Positions 61,487-64,000 of a stretch of 64,000 nucleotides of DNA are shown piece by piece (positions within the stretch are counted from its first letter, which is position 1; each line of letters begins with the position of its first letter). The DNA lies in the NCBI RefSeq assembly GCF_004297125.1, contig NZ_SCVD01000020.1, positions 186,001-250,000 on the forward strand. The letters are read 5' to 3'. Below the pieces are notes generated by a model. The model was not told where the DNA came from, made no database searches, and saw only the letters and a list, made by a program, of their open reading frames with translations. The stretch is from Phenylobacterium sp. (GTDB lineage Bacteria; Pseudomonadota; Alphaproteobacteria; Caulobacterales; Caulobacteraceae). The translations under genes and the position numbers were made by a program.

Positions 61487-61933
61487 ATGCAGTCCGCCCC
61501 GCTGAGCATCGGCAAGCTCGCTCGCCTAACCGACGTGAAGATCCCGACGATCCGCTTCTACGAGCAGATCGGGCTTCTGCCCGAGCCCGACCGGACTGAA
61601 AGCGAGCGGCGGGTCTACGGTGACGCCGCGGTGCGCCGGCTGTCCTTCATCAAGCACGCGCGGCAGCTCGGGTTCTCCGTCGAGGCGATCCGCGCGCTGC
61701 TGGCGCTAACCGACGATCCGGACCGCCCCTGCGAAGAGGCGAACGCCCTGGCGGCGGAGCAGCTGGCCGAGGTGGAAGAGAAGATCAGCCGCCTGACAGC
61801 GCTGCGCGCCGAGTTGCAGCGCATGGTGGCCGCGGGGTGTCATGGCCGGGCGGGCGACTGCCGGGTGATCGAGGCGCTGAGCGACGATAGCCAGTGCGAG
61901 CATGGACGGCCGCTGAACCTCGCGGAGGTCTGA
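61487..61933 (+). CDS. MerR-family metal regulator, CadR/ZntR-like
   Basis: 148 residues from ATG 61487. HTH LSIGKLARLTDVKIPTIRFYEQIGLLPEPDRTESERRVYGDAAVRRLSFIKHARQLGFSVEAIRALLALTDD and dimerisation helix with cysteines at about 82, 118, 125 and 137 (CHGRAGDCRVIEALSDDSQCEHGRPL). This is the zinc/cadmium-type pattern rather than the MerR mercury one. It controls the divergent CDF gene; the Zur-like gene follows directly (one base between). Confidence 0.9.
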   Translation: MQSAPLSIGKLARLTDVKIPTIRFYEQIGLLPEPDRTESERRVYGDAAVRRLSFIKHARQLGFSVEAIRALLALTDDPDRPCEEANALAAEQLAEVEEKISRLTALRAELQRMVAAGCHGRAGDCRVIEALSDDSQCEHGRPLNLAEV

Positions 61934-61934
61934 T

Positions 61935-62432
61935 GTGAGCGACGCCTGCCCGCACAATGGGGCGGACCAACCCTCCGGCACGGACGTGATCCGCGCGGTG
62001 GACGCGGCCGCGGCGCGCTGCGCGGCGGCCGGAGAGCGATGGACGGAACCGCGACGGCGGACCTTCGAGCTGCTGGCTCAGGCCGGACGCCCCGTGAAGG
62101 CCTATGACCTCATCGCGAACTATGGCGGCGGCAAGAGCACGAAGCCGCCCACGGTCTACCGAGCCCTGGAGTTCCTGGAGAGCCAAGGCTTGGCGCACCG
62201 GCTGGAGTCCATGAACGCCTATGTCGCGTGCGCCGGTGGCCACGATCACAACCACTCCGCCGCGTTCGTGATCTGCGAGTGCTGCGGCGCGTCGCGGGAG
62301 CTAGGAATGGATCTCGCACAAGGGGTGCGACCTCAAGCCGAGACCCAGGGCTTCGCCCTGCGGTCAGTCGTGCTGGAAGCCCACGGCCGCTGCCCCGCCT
62401 GCACAGTGCCGAACGCTCAGTCCCGCCTGTAA
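61935..62432 (+). CDS. Fur-family regulator, Zur-like
   Basis: 165 residues from GTG. Winged helix RWTEPRRRTFELLAQAGRPVKAYDLIANYGGGKSTKPPTVYRALEFLESQGLAHRLESMNAYVACAGGHDHNHSAAFVICECCGASRELG, with a C-terminal CPAC forming the structural zinc site with CECC. The HDHNH stretch fits a Zur sensor. It lies one base after the MerR-like gene and 91 bases before a TonB receptor gene, which it may repress when zinc is ample. Confidence 0.9.
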   Translation: MSDACPHNGADQPSGTDVIRAVDAAAARCAAAGERWTEPRRRTFELLAQAGRPVKAYDLIANYGGGKSTKPPTVYRALEFLESQGLAHRLESMNAYVACAGGHDHNHSAAFVICECCGASRELGMDLAQGVRPQAETQGFALRSVVLEAHGRCPACTVPNAQSRL

Positions 62433-62523
62433 CCCGCTGTAACGGCGCCGAAACCGTTCAGTACGGGGCGCCCCCCGACGAGTGACGGCAAGCTCCCCGC
62501 ATAAACTGGGGGATGACCACGCA

Positions 62524-64000
62524 ATGGTAAGACTGACGGCCGACGCGACCGGGAAACGAGCTTTGCTTGCTGCCGCCATAAGCTTGGCGGCGTCCGTCGG
62601 CAACGCCTGGGCTGCTGACGCGGAAGTGGAGGAACTGGTCGTCACCGGCCGCCTCGAAGAGACCTTGCCTCAGGAACTCGGCCGCTACGGCCATCGGGTC
62701 GAGATGGTGAGCGGCGAGGAGATCGATCGGCGAGGCCACACCGACGTGGGCCAAGCGCTGCAGTCCAGCCTGCCGGGCCTGTCGCTCATCCCGCAGAGCG
62801 GCCCCTTCAGCTACAACGTCGCCTCATTGCAGGGATCGCGGCCGGGCGAGATCCTCTACCTCGTCGACGGCGTCCGGATCTCAAACCGGCTCTACAACAC
62901 CACGCCGCCGCTCGACACCGCGCCGGCCCACATGGTCGGACGCATCGAGCTGCTGGAAGGCGGCCAGGGGCTGTTCTACGGCACTCAGGCGGTGGCTGGG
63001 GTGGTCAACATCGTCACCCGCGACTTCACCGACCAGCCCTCGGGTCGCCTCGAGATCGGGATCGACACCAACGAGGCCATCACCGCGAGCGGCTACTACT
63101 CGGCTGCCCTCGGTGGCCACCGCCTCATCGCCTTTGCCAGCCGCGACGAGGCGACCGGTTACCGAGTGTTCTCGGACGATCAGGTCCAGCCCAGCCTGGC
63201 CGACCGCCACCGCGGCTACCGGATGACGAGCGGCGGGCTCAAGTGGGCCTACGATATGACCGAAGCCCTGCGGCTGTCGGCCAGTTACACCCATACCGAA
63301 GGCTTCGCGGAGCTGGCGCGGCCGAACCTGGTTTCCGAGAACCTCAACACCCGCAACGAAGAGATCGCCTGGGCCAAGGTCGACTTGGACGTGAACGACC
63401 GGCTCAGCCTGTTCGTGAAGGGCTACTGGCATGACTGGGACAGCACCTTCAACCAGACGAACACCGGCCTGGGCGGTCCCATCGTGGTGTCCGACAAGGA
63501 GAAGTGGCAGTTCGAGGACTACGGGCTGAACACCCTGGCCCGCGCCACCCTGCAGCCGGGCCTGGAGCTTTGGGGCGGCTACGACGTCCAGCGCTACGGC
63601 GGCTTCGACGACGTGCTGATCATCCTCCCGCGGAAGGAGACGGCGCATGCCGTCTTCGCCCAGGTGCGCGCCGGTCCCGAGATGATCCCAGGCCTCCACC
63701 TCGCCGCCGGCTTCCGGCACAACATGTCGAAGTCCAGCGACGACGCCACGATCTGGAACGTCTCCGGCCAGTTCGACATCAGCGACGCCCTCTTTGTGCG
63801 CGCCGCGGGCGGAACCTCGTTCCGGCTCCCGGATGCCGAGGCCCTGTTCGCCCAGGACCCGCTAAACAACGGCGAGATCGGCAACCCCGACCTGAAGCCT
63901 GAACGGGCGCGCAACCTTAACGCCTCCGTGGGCGTCCAAGGCGGCGGCTGGCGTGGCGAGCTGATAGGCTTCTGGCGCGAGACCAAGGACCTGATCAGCT
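62524..64000 (+). CDS. TonB-dependent receptor, BtuB-like (3' end outside window)
   Basis: At least 492 residues, open to the window end. Signal peptide (LLAAAISLAASVGNAWAAD), TonB box EVEELVVTGRLEE, plug domain with LQSSLPGLSLIPQSGPFSYNVASLQGSRPGEILYLVDGVRISNRLYNT and RIELLEGGQGLFYGTQAVAGVVNIVTRDF, then beta strands. The plug pattern resembles BtuB. Preceded by a Zur-like gene, so it may import zinc or a zinc carrier. No cobalamin riboswitch is visible in the 91-base leader. ATG 62524 follows the end of the Zur-like gene. Confidence 0.88.
   Translation, partial: MVRLTADATGKRALLAAAISLAASVGNAWAADAEVEELVVTGRLEETLPQELGRYGHRVEMVSGEEIDRRGHTDVGQALQSSLPGLSLIPQSGPFSYNVASLQGSRPGEILYLVDGVRISNRLYNTTPPLDTAPAHMVGRIELLEGGQGLFYGTQAVAGVVNIVTRDFTDQPSGRLEIGIDTNEAITASGYYSAALGGHRLIAFASRDEATGYRVFSDDQVQPSLADRHRGYRMTSGGLKWAYDMTEALRLSASYTHTEGFAELARPNLVSENLNTRNEEIAWAKVDLDVNDRLSLFVKGYWHDWDSTFNQTNTGLGGPIVVSDKEKWQFEDYGLNTLARATLQPGLELWGGYDVQRYGGFDDVLIILPRKETAHAVFAQVRAGPEMIPGLHLAAGFRHNMSKSSDDATIWNVSGQFDISDALFVRAAGGTSFRLPDAEALFAQDPLNNGEIGNPDLKPERARNLNASVGVQGGGWRGELIGFWRETKDLIS

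Noticed and set aside
62433..62523. Cobalamin riboswitch before the BtuB-like receptor
   Set aside because: The leader is only 91 bases and shows no B12-box-like sequence; a Zur-like gene precedes it instead.

Overview
The window is GC-rich, densely packed DNA from an alphaproteobacterium, most likely Caulobacterales (Caulobacter, Phenylobacterium or Brevundimonas type). This is inferred from the abundance of TonB-dependent receptors, the Aap-type amino-acid transporter, the set of small plasmid-backbone families (DUF736, DUF2493, DUF2958, DUF2188) and a lasso-peptide locus of the kind known from this order. No rRNA, tRNA or CRISPR array was seen. The mixture of conjugation genes, partition-like genes and metal-resistance cassettes suggests a plasmid or a large integrated element rather than core chromosome, but no replication initiator or integrase is visible.

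Layout. (1) 1-9136: copper resistance (copA end, copB, two small exported proteins), transaldolase overlapping a short 6-phosphogluconate dehydrogenase, an MFS carrier and small exported proteins. (2) 9398-19151: a sulfur or amino-acid uptake and metabolism island: TonB receptor, RidA, divergent LysR regulator, MetC-like PLP lyase, four-gene Aap-type ABC importer, then a frameshifted XRE regulator. (3) 19114-28603: an HhH-plus-nuclease-like protein on the minus strand, a partial type IV secretion set (virB7-like, B8, B9, B10, B11, D4), an LPD7 protein, a P-type (VirD2/TraI-like) relaxase, a MobC-like protein and a candidate oriT whose nick core reads CTATCCTGCCC. (4) 28604-31306: small accessory genes and two divergent DUF736 genes with an inverted duplication of gene and leader.

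(5) 31307-42131: the most interesting part, a complete lasso-peptide locus of the astexin/caulosegnin type. FecI-like sigma, FecR, a TonB receptor with STN domain and an isopeptidase run rightward. The cyclase, the fused RRE-protease, a 41-residue precursor peptide (at 41287-41412, too short for most gene callers) and a GntR regulator run leftward. The predicted core is GQENKPEPEDEETSFQPL, best closed by Gly1 to Glu9. There is no dedicated ABC exporter; the receptor and isopeptidase suggest re-import and opening of the peptide. The cluster lies between mobilisation genes and a second block of plasmid-type genes.

(6) 42315-48197: DUF2493, DUF2188, a ParB-like protein, DUF2958, a toprim protein and RadC. 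(7) 48285-51452: an IS1182-family transposase and a four-gene mercury-transport module (membrane protein, GDCCVxC protein, MerT, MerR) bounded by 19-bp inverted repeats that match at 17 positions, so the whole 3.2 kb may be one transposable unit. (8) 51521-64000: a Zn/Cd/Co homeostasis island: P1B-4-like ATPase, CzcCBA efflux system, a CzcI-like small protein, a cation diffusion facilitator with divergent MerR regulator, a Fur/Zur regulator and a TonB receptor cut by the window end.
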